From: Pseudomonadota bacterium
GTDB lineage: Bacteria > Myxococcota_A > Polyangia > Polyangiales > Polyangiaceae
Reading direction: 5' to 3'
Length of the DNA stretch: 64,000 nucleotides
Assembly: GCA_023398955.1 (NCBI GenBank)
Contig: JAEWRL010000122.1
Location: 32,172 to 96,171, forward strand
Part shown: positions 33,686-41,736 of the stretch, piece after piece
Numbering within the stretch: position 1 is the stretch's first letter
How the letters are laid out: every line of letters begins with the position of its first letter
Translations under genes and position numbers: made by a program
Notes under the pieces: model-generated
Told to the model about the DNA's origin: nothing
Seen by the model: only the letters and a program-made list of their open reading frames with translations
The model's database searches: none

Positions 33686-34912
33686 CTACTGAACCTGGCA
33701 AGCGTAGATATCGAGGGCGTCGCTGACTAGCTCCTCGCAGCTGCCCCACGGTGCGGGGCAGGAGGACTCCGCACTTCCGCCCGCCGAGCAAAGGGGCAAC
33801 ATGAGCGTTGGCCCGGCTTGCTGCACGGGGGTGAGCTGATGCTTGGCGACGCAAGTGATTATCTCGTTGCCCGCCTGATTCACATAGGCACACACCTGGT
33901 CGAAGTCGCAGTCAGTACTCGAATCACAGCTGATCGGCGTCTCCGGAGAGTAGCGCCAGGGGCACTGTGCTTCCGTCGTACAGCTGAATGTCGAGTCGCC
34001 GTTATCACAGCAGACGTAGTCGGGCGGGCAAGCGACGGGGTCGCACGCGACCTGCGATGTCGAACAGTTGAATGCACGACCTCCAAGGCCGGTCGGTGCC
34101 GGGTCGCCTACGCGTATCAGTGCCACTCTGTCGATACTTAGTCCGGCCTCGCGGCTTCTGATAGTGATGGGGTTTGGGCCTTCGCTCAGTGTGAACGGCT
34201 GTGACGAACCCCAGTTCCAGCCCCATCCCAGGGAGGCAAGGCCGTTTACAACCTGCCAGTTGGCGTTAGCAGCATGACCCAAGGTGTAGAAGAAGGAGTC
34301 CTGAGCGCCGTTGCCATTGGTATTCACGAGGAAGTACAACTTGTACTGTCCTGCTTGCGTGTAGAAGTGATAGGCGACCTCGTTGGTCGATTCGGTTGGG
34401 TCGAAGGACGTGCTCACCGCTTCAATGTAGCCGTTGCCGGTGTACCCATCCTTGTCTGTTCTAACATTAGGGTAGCCAACACTGAGACCCTGAAAGCTCG
34501 TATCATATTCAGATAAGCCGTGGTGCGGACACTCTGCTTCCTGAAAGCGGCTGTGACAAATGGCGGTGAGGCTCGCCAAACCACCGGAGCGCACCACAAA
34601 ATCGGTATGGACAACAACGGAAACCGGCCCTTCCGCGAAGTCCGACGCCGCTCCATTCCACCCATCGTAGCGCTGGCCACCGATTTCGACGTAGTCATAG
34701 TTCGGTTCGAAGGCGAACTCTGCCTCCCAGCTAAAGGGCTCGCCGTCACACGGATCCCACTGAACGCTTTCGTGCACGTTGTTGGGAAGTGGGGTTGGCG
34801 ACGTCTGACAGCTGCCGCCTATGCAGCTGAGGCTGTTGGCTGCCGCCGCATCCGTAGCCATCACTCCCACGATGGCCGCTGCCGCTAGAGGGATGAGGTT
34901 CCTGGCTTTCAT
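33686..34912 (-). CDS. Secreted Cys-rich protein with CBM-like domain
   Basis: A 408-aa protein from the ATG at 34910-34912 (MKARNLIPLAAAAIVGVMATDAAAA, a cleavable signal; AAGGAGAG upstream). The open frame continues far upstream but only as noise. A jelly-roll-like region (about 60-270) holds FYTQAGQYKLYFLVNTNGN and ITIRSREAGLSIDRVALIRVGD; the last phrase is typical of galactose-binding or CBM6-like domains. The C-terminal 130 residues carry more than ten cysteines (VACPPDYVCC, CSTTEAQCP-like spacing, SCPAPWGSCEELV) as in disulfide-rich myxobacterial surface proteins. Function unknown; possibly polysaccharide binding. Confidence 0.7.
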   Translation of the reverse strand: MKARNLIPLAAAAIVGVMATDAAAANSLSCIGGSCQTSPTPLPNNVHESVQWDPCDGEPFSWEAEFAFEPNYDYVEIGGQRYDGWNGAASDFAEGPVSVVVHTDFVVRSGGLASLTAICHSRFQEAECPHHGLSEYDTSFQGLSVGYPNVRTDKDGYTGNGYIEAVSTSFDPTESTNEVAYHFYTQAGQYKLYFLVNTNGNGAQDSFFYTLGHAANANWQVVNGLASLGWGWNWGSSQPFTLSEGPNPITIRSREAGLSIDRVALIRVGDPAPTGLGGRAFNCSTSQVACDPVACPPDYVCCDNGDSTFSCTTEAQCPWRYSPETPISCDSSTDCDFDQVCAYVNQAGNEIITCVAKHQLTPVQQAGPTLMLPLCSAGGSAESSCPAPWGSCEELVSDALDIYACQVQ

Positions 34913-35309
34913 GCGTTGCTCTCTCCTTGTGAATGTCCTTTGGGCGTGGGGCTGGCCGTCCCCTCGGAAGGATCCTCCGGTCGACTCTCCCACGTTCTTC
35001 CAACGCAACGCGCCGTGCCCGCGTCGCGCAGTTTGTGCGCGACGGGCGAACAAACTAAGATGACCCCGCGTCCCTTGCATCCCCATGACTGGGGCCGGGG
35101 CGTCAGAACCCCGCAGCCCACGACCCGCGTTCACCGCCTCGGCCAAAAGACCAACTGCGTCAACGCCGACCTGGCGGACGCACCGCAGCCTCGATGCATC
35201 GTCGCCGGAGTGACTTTTGATGGGCGAGCTGCGGCCCGCATTACCCGAAATGCAACGGGAGCCGCCCTGGCACCGCCGAGGGCGAATCATTCCCGGTGAA
35301 CTGAGTCGT
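34913..35309. other. Intergenic region without recognisable genes
   Basis: Spacer between the FGE-like and Cys-rich genes, both on the minus strand. It contains only the ribosome-binding region of the Cys-rich gene. An open frame through it has no similarity that I can recognise. Confidence 0.5.
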
Positions 35310-37283
35310 CTACTCGCAACCGCCCGCTGGGCACGGCGCCGGCACGAACGTCGAGTTACCGTTGTCCATGTTCGCGTAAAGCGAAGGACCCTCACCCTTC
35401 GGGATCTCGTCGCTGCAATGGCTGCCGCAGCTGGCTGGGAAAGTATCGCTGTTATCCTTCAGCTGGAACATCCTGAAGTCTGCGCGCTCATACGCCTGAT
35501 ACGAGTTATGATAGAAGTACCCGTTCGAGTCTATGGCATACAGATAATCGGTAGTATATCCGCTCGAGTGCGTGATTCGCAGGAATGTGTTGTTGACGGT
35601 GAACCACTCACCGTTGGCGAGCATGACCATCTGCCCCTGATTGACGGTAAACCGGAACTCGTCAGCGTCTACATCCTTTCTGTAGTGGTGCACACCGCCA
35701 GCCTGGGTGTTATCCTGGAACCATCCCTGGCCCGGTCCGTCGATCAGCCGCGGATCCTGTTCTTTGGCCGACTCCGGGATGTTCTCCATGTCAACCATCT
35801 TGAAGTCGCCCCCCGCCGCCGCGGCTAGCTCCGCGCCGCTCTGCAGGCCGGGGATGGTCGGCTTGTCGACGCTTTCCGCCGCCGCCTTCTCTATCCTCCC
35901 GACGTAACCGCCGCTCATGAAGCCTCCGTCGGAGATAACGGAACCTTGTGTTTCATCAAGGAAGATATACCCATACTTCGTACTGGAACCCGAACTAGGA
36001 ACAAAGACGAACGCGATGTTGTTTGACGTGAACCACTGACCCTCAGTGTTCCCCATCTTTGCAGTACCGTCCTCCCAAACCCTGAGATCAAAACTGCCTA
36101 TCGCTATCGAACCAGTCGTCCAATGCGCATCGCTGCCTGTGACCCACCGCGGGTCGCGGTAGGAGTTCACCGGTTCGTCACCGACCTCCGGAGCGTGGAG
36201 ATCGCACACTGGGACCATGTCAGGCGGGAAGTCCGCCTCGGCAGAGACGACCAAACGCAGCGCGGGGCCTACGCCGTCGATCGAACGGATGAGGCGCCCT
36301 GTTATGTTGTCGCTGGTTCCCTGCGCATCGCGGCGCGTCTTCTGAGTGTGTTCTCCGCTATTCGGCCCTACGGGATCAGTCCCACCCGAATGCGAGGTCT
36401 CCCAAGAGTTGTACGCCCATTCCTCGCCGCTACCTACGTCTTCCAAGCTGCTCAGATGGTTCTTTGCCGCGTACTCAAACTCAGCCTCGGTCATCATACG
36501 ATAGTTGAGCCCTGTCATCTGGCTCAACTGGCAAGCGAACTCCTGGGCGTCATACCAGGTAATGCTCGTCATGGAGTTACCGCCGAAGCTCGACGCATTG
36601 TCGCCCATTACGGCATTCCACAGTTCTGTCGTCACCTCGTTCTTCCCGATAAGGTAACTGCTCACCGTCACGCCCGAGACGGGTTCTGCATACTGCGGGC
36701 AGCTGCCGCTTTCGCACCCTAGAGTGAACGTGCCGCCCGGCACGTACACCATATCGAAGGAAACACCGTTTACTTCTTCGGTGTAGTTCTCGGCCGGAGG
36801 AAGATCCGTCGTGACGACGCTTCCCCCGGTCGAGCCGCCCGTGGCGGCACCGCCGCTCTCGGAGCCACCGCTCCCTGTCGTGCTGCCGCCGCTCCCTGGC
36901 GTGTTGCCACCGCTCCCTGTCGTGCTGCCGCCGCTCCCTGTCGTGTTGCCGCCGCTCCCTGTCGTGTTGCCGCCCGCACCTGTCGTGTTGCCGCCCGCAC
37001 CTGTCGTGCTGCCGCCGCTCCCTGTCGTGCTGCCGCCCGCACCTGTCTCGACGCCACCGACGCCAGTCCCTCCCGTCGACTCCCCGAGCCCACCAGTGGA
37101 CCCAGCCGTTCCTCCAGACTCGGTTGTCCCGCCCGCCGAGGTTGTACCGCCCACGTCGACAGCAGCCGCCCCACCGCTCTCGGAGCTACCAGAATCCTCG
37201 GACGAGCAGGCGAACAGCAGCCCTGCTCCAAGTAAGGGAAGACAACTGCGCTTCAAGACACTTGGCAACGACATCACAGGCAT
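35310..37283 (-). CDS. Formylglycine-generating-enzyme (SUMF1)-like lipoprotein with Gly-rich repeats
   Basis: A 657-aa protein; start MPVMSLPSVLKRSCLPLLG at 37283, with an in-frame ATG at 37274 as alternative. Lipobox LFAC. Residues 30-150 are a Gly/Ser/Thr linker of octapeptide repeats. A partial FGE-sulfatase domain follows: SFDMVYVPGGTFTLGCES, IGKNEVTTELWNAVMG, SITWYDAQEFACQLSQMTG and YRMMTEAEFEYAAK. The usual C-terminal half of the fold (G-N-V-x-E-W, R-G-G-S-W) is replaced by an unrelated region with two similar units (GQWFTSNNIAFVFV.. and GEWFTVNNTFLRIT..). Loss of those parts makes sulfatase activation unlikely; it may be a binding or scaffold protein. Confidence 0.8.
   Translation of the reverse strand: MPVMSLPSVLKRSCLPLLGAGLLFACSSEDSGSSESGGAAAVDVGGTTSAGGTTESGGTAGSTGGLGESTGGTGVGGVETGAGGSTTGSGGSTTGAGGNTTGAGGNTTGSGGNTTGSGGSTTGSGGNTPGSGGSTTGSGGSESGGAATGGSTGGSVVTTDLPPAENYTEEVNGVSFDMVYVPGGTFTLGCESGSCPQYAEPVSGVTVSSYLIGKNEVTTELWNAVMGDNASSFGGNSMTSITWYDAQEFACQLSQMTGLNYRMMTEAEFEYAAKNHLSSLEDVGSGEEWAYNSWETSHSGGTDPVGPNSGEHTQKTRRDAQGTSDNITGRLIRSIDGVGPALRLVVSAEADFPPDMVPVCDLHAPEVGDEPVNSYRDPRWVTGSDAHWTTGSIAIGSFDLRVWEDGTAKMGNTEGQWFTSNNIAFVFVPSSGSSTKYGYIFLDETQGSVISDGGFMSGGYVGRIEKAAAESVDKPTIPGLQSGAELAAAAGGDFKMVDMENIPESAKEQDPRLIDGPGQGWFQDNTQAGGVHHYRKDVDADEFRFTVNQGQMVMLANGEWFTVNNTFLRITHSSGYTTDYLYAIDSNGYFYHNSYQAYERADFRMFQLKDNSDTFPASCGSHCSDEIPKGEGPSLYANMDNGNSTFVPAPCPAGGCE
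36846..37074 (-). repeat. 24-nt tandem repeat coding GSGGNTTG-like octapeptides
   Basis: About seven to eight copies of an octapeptide unit, GSGGSTTG or GAGGNTTG, encoded by near-identical 24-nt blocks in the linker of the FGE-like lipoprotein. Confidence 0.85.
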
Positions 37284-37770
37284 GCTCCAGCTTTCCTACG
37301 CAACCCACACGCCCTCGGCGACCACACGGGTCAGGTCGAGAGCACGACATGCAGCGGCCCTACGGTTTCGCAGCTTCGACGCGGACCAACTCTTCTCACG
37401 TCTTGACGAAAGGCGAAAGAGAGGCGCTGTCGCAGCGGCTTCATGGAAACCCCTTGGGTCGAGATACTCAGACTTGAACCTTACCTTGGTGAGTCTCCCG
37501 GTCAACGGTGCACTCTCGCGCACCTTCCAGGTGGATTCGATCAGCAGCGCCAAACATGCTGCTCAATACAAACGTTTCCCCCATGGAGCGGAACGGCGCT
37601 AGGCGAGTGGCCGCCGCGAAAGTGCGAGCTCGCGGGCCTGTTCTGCCTGGAATCCCATGTCGGGCACGTAGAAAATGGAAGCAGCGAAGGAATGGGAAGA
37701 GCCCCGAAAATAGTGCGCGTTTCCCAGGGTTCGGTGGCTCCTTCCCTCGCCCTTGAACGGGATCGTTCAG
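37284..37770. other. Intergenic region without recognisable genes
   Basis: Upstream region of the FGE-like gene. Nothing recognisable beyond the phosphorylase fragment that begins at 37866 and fades out here. Confidence 0.4.
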
Positions 37771-37866
37771 AGATCCGGCGGGCGACAACAGGACCGCACG
37801 GACCACCGCCTCGGGCGTGAAGACGGAGCTGTCCGCGAGCGAGTGCTGAAGGATCGGTAGCGTCAC
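37771..37866 (-). pseudogene. N-terminal fragment of a nucleoside-phosphorylase-like gene
   Basis: An ATG at 37864-37866 overlaps the stop of the cysteine desulfurase (ATGA), as in a real operon. It starts a frame reading TLPILQHSLADSSVFTPEAV, which resembles the start of uridine/purine phosphorylase-like proteins ('LPI...PSVFTPE'). Similarity stops after about 32 residues, so only the 5' end survives. Confidence 0.45.
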
Positions 37867-39005
37867 GCTTGAACCACCAGCGAGAGGTACGCGCGCGCGA
37901 GCGCTGTCACGGCCGCAACCACTTGCGCCGCTGTCGTCCCTCGGCCCAGTGTCAGGCGCACCGCGCCGAGCGCTGTGGCCGTGTCAATCCCCATGGCAGT
38001 CAGCACCGCCGAAGCCGTCTCACCGCCCTCGTGGCAGGCCGAGCCCGTCGAGGCAGCGATCTCGGGCGCGGCGGCCAGGATCGCGCTGCCGCGAACCCCA
38101 GGGAACGATACATTGAGTGTGTTGGGGAGACGCTCCATGGCGTGCCCAAGGAGCACGACGCCTGCCACCTCCGCGCGCAGGGCGGCCCAGAGAGCGTCCC
38201 GCAGCACGCGCTGCCTTCCCGCCTCCGCCGCGAGATCCGCCGAGGCCAGGGAACAAGCCGCGCCGAGGCCGACGATGAACGGCACGTTCTCGGTGCCAGG
38301 ACGGAGGCCGCGCTCGTGTCCGGCCCCTACGAGGACCGGCGCGATTGGCGTCCCACGCCGCACGAACAGCGCCCCAACCCCCTTCGGGGCGTAGAGCTTG
38401 TGGCCGGCGATGGACAGCAGATCGACGTCGAGCTCCCGGACTCTCACCGGCACCTTGCCCAGGGACTGCGCGGCATCCGTATGCATGAGAGCCCCCGCGG
38501 AACGAGCCAGCTGAGCCCATTCGGCCACCGGTTGGAGCACGCCGGTCTCGTTGTTCGAGTGCATGACGGTGACCAAGGCCGTATCGCCGTCGATCGCCGC
38601 CCGTGCCCCATCGGTATCGGCACGTCCGTCAGCCGCGACACCGACTCGCGTCACGCTCCGGCCATGGTTCTGGAGCCATGCACAGGGGCGCTCCGTCGCC
38701 GGGTGCTCGATGACCGTCGTCACCACGTGGCTCCTGGCCTGGAGCACCTCGGTGACGCCGCGGATGGCAAGGTTATTCGCTTCGGTGCCGCCCGACGTGA
38801 ACACGATCTCATCGCTGTCGCAGCCGAGGAGCTCCGCGACCTGCTCGCGCGCGCGGCCCACAGCGCTGCGAGCGCGAGCGCCGTAGATGTGTCCGCTCGA
38901 CGGGTTGCCGAAGTGCTCCCGGAGATACGGGAGCATCGCATCGACGACCTCAGGCAGGAGCGGCGTCGTCGCGTTGTGGTCCAGGTAGATAGGGTCGTTT
39001 TCCAT
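37863..39005 (-). CDS. Cysteine desulfurase (NifS/IscS-like)
   Basis: A 380-aa PLP enzyme of normal length. Landmarks: YLDHNATTPLLPEV at the N-terminus, FTSGGTEANNLAI, HSNNETGVLQP, HTDAAQSLGK, the PLP lysine in SIAGHKLYAPKG (Lys203), RPGTENVPFIVG, and the persulfide cysteine in ASTGSACHEGG (Cys324) on a short loop. It removes sulfur from cysteine and carries it as a persulfide. It follows a DsrE fragment and a broken MFS gene behind an ArsR-rhodanese regulator, so it belonged to a sulfur-handling operon and not to an isc cluster. It appears intact. Confidence 0.93.
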   Translation of the reverse strand: MENDPIYLDHNATTPLLPEVVDAMLPYLREHFGNPSSGHIYGARARSAVGRAREQVAELLGCDSDEIVFTSGGTEANNLAIRGVTEVLQARSHVVTTVIEHPATERPCAWLQNHGRSVTRVGVAADGRADTDGARAAIDGDTALVTVMHSNNETGVLQPVAEWAQLARSAGALMHTDAAQSLGKVPVRVRELDVDLLSIAGHKLYAPKGVGALFVRRGTPIAPVLVGAGHERGLRPGTENVPFIVGLGAACSLASADLAAEAGRQRVLRDALWAALRAEVAGVVLLGHAMERLPNTLNVSFPGVRGSAILAAAPEIAASTGSACHEGGETASAVLTAMGIDTATALGAVRLTLGRGTTAAQVVAAVTALARAYLSLVVQA

Positions 39006-39024
39006 GGTTTCGCTAGTGCTTCGC

Positions 39025-39204
39025 TCAGAAGGAGATGACTCTGTCGCTGTCGACGACCCAGCTCGCGAGCTCGGGCATCGTCGAGCTCGTTATCCCTTCG
39101 AAGTAGGGCTGGTTTTCATGGATGCCGCACCTGGCCATGCAGGTCCCGCAGACCTTCACCGCGGCGCCCCCCGAGATGAGCTGCTTGAGCATCTGCGACA
39201 CGCC
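39025..39204 (-). pseudogene. C-terminal fragment of a DsrE-family sulfurtransferase-like protein
   Basis: The frame ending at 39025 reads VSQMLKQLISGGAAVKVCG, TCMARCGI and ends TMPELASWVVDSDRVISF. The CGTCMxxxGI motif and the ending are typical of DsrE/YchN-like proteins, which handle sulfane sulfur. The N-terminal half is missing: upstream of about 39204 the sequence belongs to an MFS transporter in another frame. A deletion evidently joined the two genes. Confidence 0.75.
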
Positions 39205-40279
39205 AGAACCGATACACCCCCACTGAAGAGGCTCGCCAGCTCGGATGCGCGACGTCGCCGATGGCGGCGAGCAGCGTGGGGTACACCATCGCGGTACCCA
39301 GCCCGAGCAGCACCGAGCCGGCCGCGAACACCACGAAGCTCGAGCCGAGGGCGATGGCCACGATGCCAGCGGCCTGCACCCACATACCAGCGACGATGAG
39401 CTTCTTGCGCCCCACGTGGTCGGACCACGCTCCTGTAAAGAGCTGCCCCAGCCCCCACACGGCAGGGTAGATGGCAGCGAGCGTGCCAATCTGCGCGAGC
39501 GACATGTGGGCCGCGGCAAAGACCAGCGGAAACAGGCCCCATGCCATCCCATCGTTGAGGTTGTTGACCATGCCCGCCTGGCTCACACTCGAGAGCTCGG
39601 GGTCTTTGAAGCTCGTGCGAACGATGACCTCGCGCGGCGAGAGTGTCTCGTGCTCCGCCGTGCCACCGAGCTTGGACTCGTGAGCGGCGTGGTCTCGCGT
39701 CTCCCGAACGACGAACACCGAAAGCAGCGTACCGACGACCACGAACCCGACACCGAGGTAGAAGGGCTCCGGCCGCAACCCAACCTCAGCTGCAATGTAG
39801 CCAGTCGCCAGCGCAGAGAGCGCCACCGCAAAGTACCCGGCGAACTCGTTGAGTCCCATCGCGAGCCCGCGTTTCTTCGGACCAGCGAGGTCGATCTTCA
39901 TGATGACCGTCGTCGACCAAGTGAGCCCCTGCGAAATACCGAGCAGCACATTCGCCGCCAGGATCCACGACCATGACGGCGCCCACATGAGCAGGAAGGG
40001 TACGGGGGCCGCGACGAGCCAACCGGCGACGAGGACGTGCTTGCGACCAAAGCGATCGGACCAGCGCCCGGCGAAGTAGTTGGTCAGCGCCTTCGTCACG
40101 CCAAAGACGACGATGAACGACAGGATCGCCGTGCGCGCAGCGAGGTGAAACTCCTCCTTGGCAATAGCCGGCAGAATGCTGCGCTCCATGCCGACCATCG
40201 CCCCGACGAATGCGTTGACGACGACGAGGAGCGAGAACTGCTAGAGATTCTCCCGGAGGCCGAGTCGAACAGCCCTCAC
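39205..40279 (-). pseudogene. MFS transporter gene, inactivated by nonsense codon and 3' deletion
   Basis: From a GTG at 40277-40279 with AAGGAG seven bases upstream, the frame reads VRAVRLGLRENL, then a TAG at 40241-40243, then QFSLLVVVNAFVGAMVGMERSILP and a normal 10-11 helix MFS protein (SDRFGRKHVLVAGWL, SDHVGRKKLIVAGMW). The stop sits where a tryptophan would be expected. At the 3' end the protein breaks off at WRASSVGVYRFW and runs into DsrE sequence. An internal restart at 40198 is possible but would lack the first helix and the C-terminus. Confidence 0.8.
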
Positions 40280-40316
40280 GGCACGACTCCTTGGCGGCCC
40301 TGGTTGATGCGCAGGA

Positions 40317-40997
40317 TCATGGGATTGCTCCTTCGGTTTCGACCCGCCAGCCACGGGCGCGCCAATCAGCGACTCCTTGCTCCATGCGGCGTGCCTTGAA
40401 TCCCTTCTTGCGCAAGAGCTCCACAGCCTCGACCGCCATCACGCAGTACGGGCCTCGGCAGTACGCCACGATCTCGACGCCCTTCGGGAGCTCCTTGAGA
40501 CGCGCTTTGAGCTCGTCCACCGGGATCGAGAGCGCGCCGGGGATGTGACCCGCCCCGTACTCCTCAGGTGGACGCACGTCGATGACTGTGACCTCCCCTC
40601 GCCTCACCCGTCGCATCAGCTCATCGCCCTCGACCGGCTCCATCCCGCTCCGGGCTGCCAAGTATTCTCGCGTGACCTGCTCGACCTCGGTCAGCCGCGC
40701 CTGAGCGAGCCCGCGCAGCGCGAGAAAGAACCGGCAGACCTGCTCGTCCGCCAGGCGATACTCCACGTAGAGCCCTTTCTTCTCCGCCTCGATGAGTCGT
40801 GCGGCGCGCAGAACCTGCAGGTGCTGCGATGCGTTCGCCACGGAGATAGCCGCCTGCTTCGCCACGGCATCCACGGTACGCGGCCCCTGACAGAGCAGAT
40901 CGAGCAGCTCGAGGCGCTTAGGAGCCGCCACGGCCTTCCCGAGGCGAGCGAGTTGTTCGTAGATCGCATCCTTGAAGCGACGGTCGGAAGCAGGCAC
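40317..40997 (-). CDS. ArsR-family regulator fused to a rhodanese domain
   Basis: A 226-aa protein from a GTG at 40997. Residues 1-100 form an ArsR winged helix (LLDLLCQGPRTVDAVAKQA, VANASQHLQVLRAARLI) with two cysteines, Cys36 and Cys88, in the regions where persulfide-sensing ArsR proteins (BigR/SqrR) keep reactive thiols. Residues 115-220 form a rhodanese domain with VIDVRPPEEYGAGHIPGAL and active-site EIVAYCRGPYC. The fused rhodanese could deliver sulfane sulfur to the sensor. It heads the minus-strand sulfur operon and has an AT-rich inverted repeat just upstream. Persulfide sensing is inferred. Confidence 0.88.
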   Translation of the reverse strand: MPASDRRFKDAIYEQLARLGKAVAAPKRLELLDLLCQGPRTVDAVAKQAAISVANASQHLQVLRAARLIEAEKKGLYVEYRLADEQVCRFFLALRGLAQARLTEVEQVTREYLAARSGMEPVEGDELMRRVRRGEVTVIDVRPPEEYGAGHIPGALSIPVDELKARLKELPKGVEIVAYCRGPYCVMAVEAVELLRKKGFKARRMEQGVADWRARGWRVETEGAIP

Positions 40998-41007
40998 ATC
41001 ATCAATT

Positions 41008-41027
41008 ATTCAATTGATTACTTGAAT
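41008..41027. promoter_or_regulatory. AT-rich inverted repeat upstream of the ArsR-rhodanese gene
   Basis: ATTCAA and TTGAAT are perfect 6-bp arms with an 8-nt spacer, 11-30 nt upstream of the GTG start in otherwise GC-rich DNA. ATTC...GAAT half-sites recall the operators of SqrR/BigR-type regulators. Probably the site of autorepression. Confidence 0.55.
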
Positions 41028-41099
41028 GTCAAATGGCGGTCGAACGCGGAGAGACGGAGCGCTGTTCCGTCTGCACGCTTCGATGGTATACGGAGGCGC

Positions 41100-41417
41100 A
41101 TGATCGAGGCGTTCCTCCCCAAATCGACCACACGAGTCGTGGTGTACCTTCAGCCAATCGACATGCGGTGGGGCGTGAAGAAGCTCCGCGCATTCTGCAG
41201 CGAGGTCTTGCGCCTCGAGGCCGATGACAGGACTTGTTTCTTGTTCGTGAATGCCCGTCGCGACACCCTACTCTTATACTTCGCAGACGACGACGGCGAA
41301 CAGACACTGCAAAAGAGGTTGGACAAGGGCGCGTTCTTGCTGCCAGCTCCGGACGAGACGGGCGCACAGTTCGTGATTCTGCGACGGCCCATGGTGGCGC
41401 GCCTTTTCCGCTCTTGA
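41100..41417 (+). CDS. IS66-family Orf2 (TnpB-like) protein, IS remnant
   Basis: A 105-aa protein with GGAGG before the ATG at 41100. It carries the IS66 Orf2 pattern: LQPIDMRWGVKKLR, CFLFVNARRDTLLLYFADDDG and LQKRLDKGAFLLP. In complete IS66 elements it is flanked by a small Orf1 and the large DDE transposase TnpC; neither is present here, and I see no terminal repeats. The element is therefore a remnant inserted between the sulfur operon and the next gene cluster. Confidence 0.8.
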   Translation: MIEAFLPKSTTRVVVYLQPIDMRWGVKKLRAFCSEVLRLEADDRTCFLFVNARRDTLLLYFADDDGEQTLQKRLDKGAFLLPAPDETGAQFVILRRPMVARLFRS

Positions 41418-41503
41418 GCGGTGCCATCGGTCGGGTCGAGGGTTTCGGCTCCACCTGGACTTCTCGTCACCCCCGCTCCTGACGACGCGCGCCAGTGCTG
41501 CCC

Positions 41504-41588
41504 ATGGAACGGTCCCTACCATCCGCAGCAGGGATTCCGTCCAATAAGCTCTCGATGGAGCTCCGTCAGAGCCTGGAAGCCGAACGGC
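41504..41588 (+). pseudogene. Duplicated 3' fragment of a GNAT acetyltransferase gene
   Basis: This stretch is nearly identical to 46495-46588 inside the intact GNAT gene (ATGGAACGGTCCCTAC, CAGGGATTCCGTCCAA, CTCTCGATGGAGCTCCGTCA are shared). About nine bases are missing here, after CCGTCCAA. It encodes only the region NGPYYRQQGFRP...ELSMELRQ and ends with no gene around it. It is a relic of a duplication or of a diverged second copy. Confidence 0.8.
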
Positions 41589-41702
41589 AGCTTCTGTGCG
41601 CCGATCGTCGCGCAGGAGTGCGCGAGCGATCCCATGTGGACAGTGGAGGAAGACCGATTCTCCGCGTGCCCCAACACGCAGCGCGCTGGACACTTCAACC
41701 GA

Positions 41703-41717
41703 TGGCACGTGTCTTGC
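41703..41717 (+). promoter_or_regulatory. Sigma-54-like promoter upstream of the membrane-protein cluster
   Basis: TGGCAC-GTGTC-TTGC is a full -24/-12 match, 20 nt upstream of the ATG at 41737. That distance would leave a leader of only about 8 nt, so it is either a promoter with a very short leader or chance. No enhancer-binding-protein gene is adjacent. Confidence 0.35.
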
Positions 41718-41736
41718 CTGAAAGGCCGCGGGAAGC

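Noticed and set aside
36846..37074. Regular short repeats that could suggest a CRISPR array
   Set aside because: The units are 24 nt in direct tandem without unique spacers and are in frame within a coding linker.
39485..39502. Sigma-54-like TGGCAC sequence on the minus strand
   Set aside because: It lies inside the MFS coding relic and the -12 element is imperfect (CTGC).
39116..40198. MFS transporter as an intact 360-aa gene
   Set aside because: It would lack the first helix, which is present upstream before a TAG codon, and its last 40 residues are read from DsrE sequence in the wrong frame.
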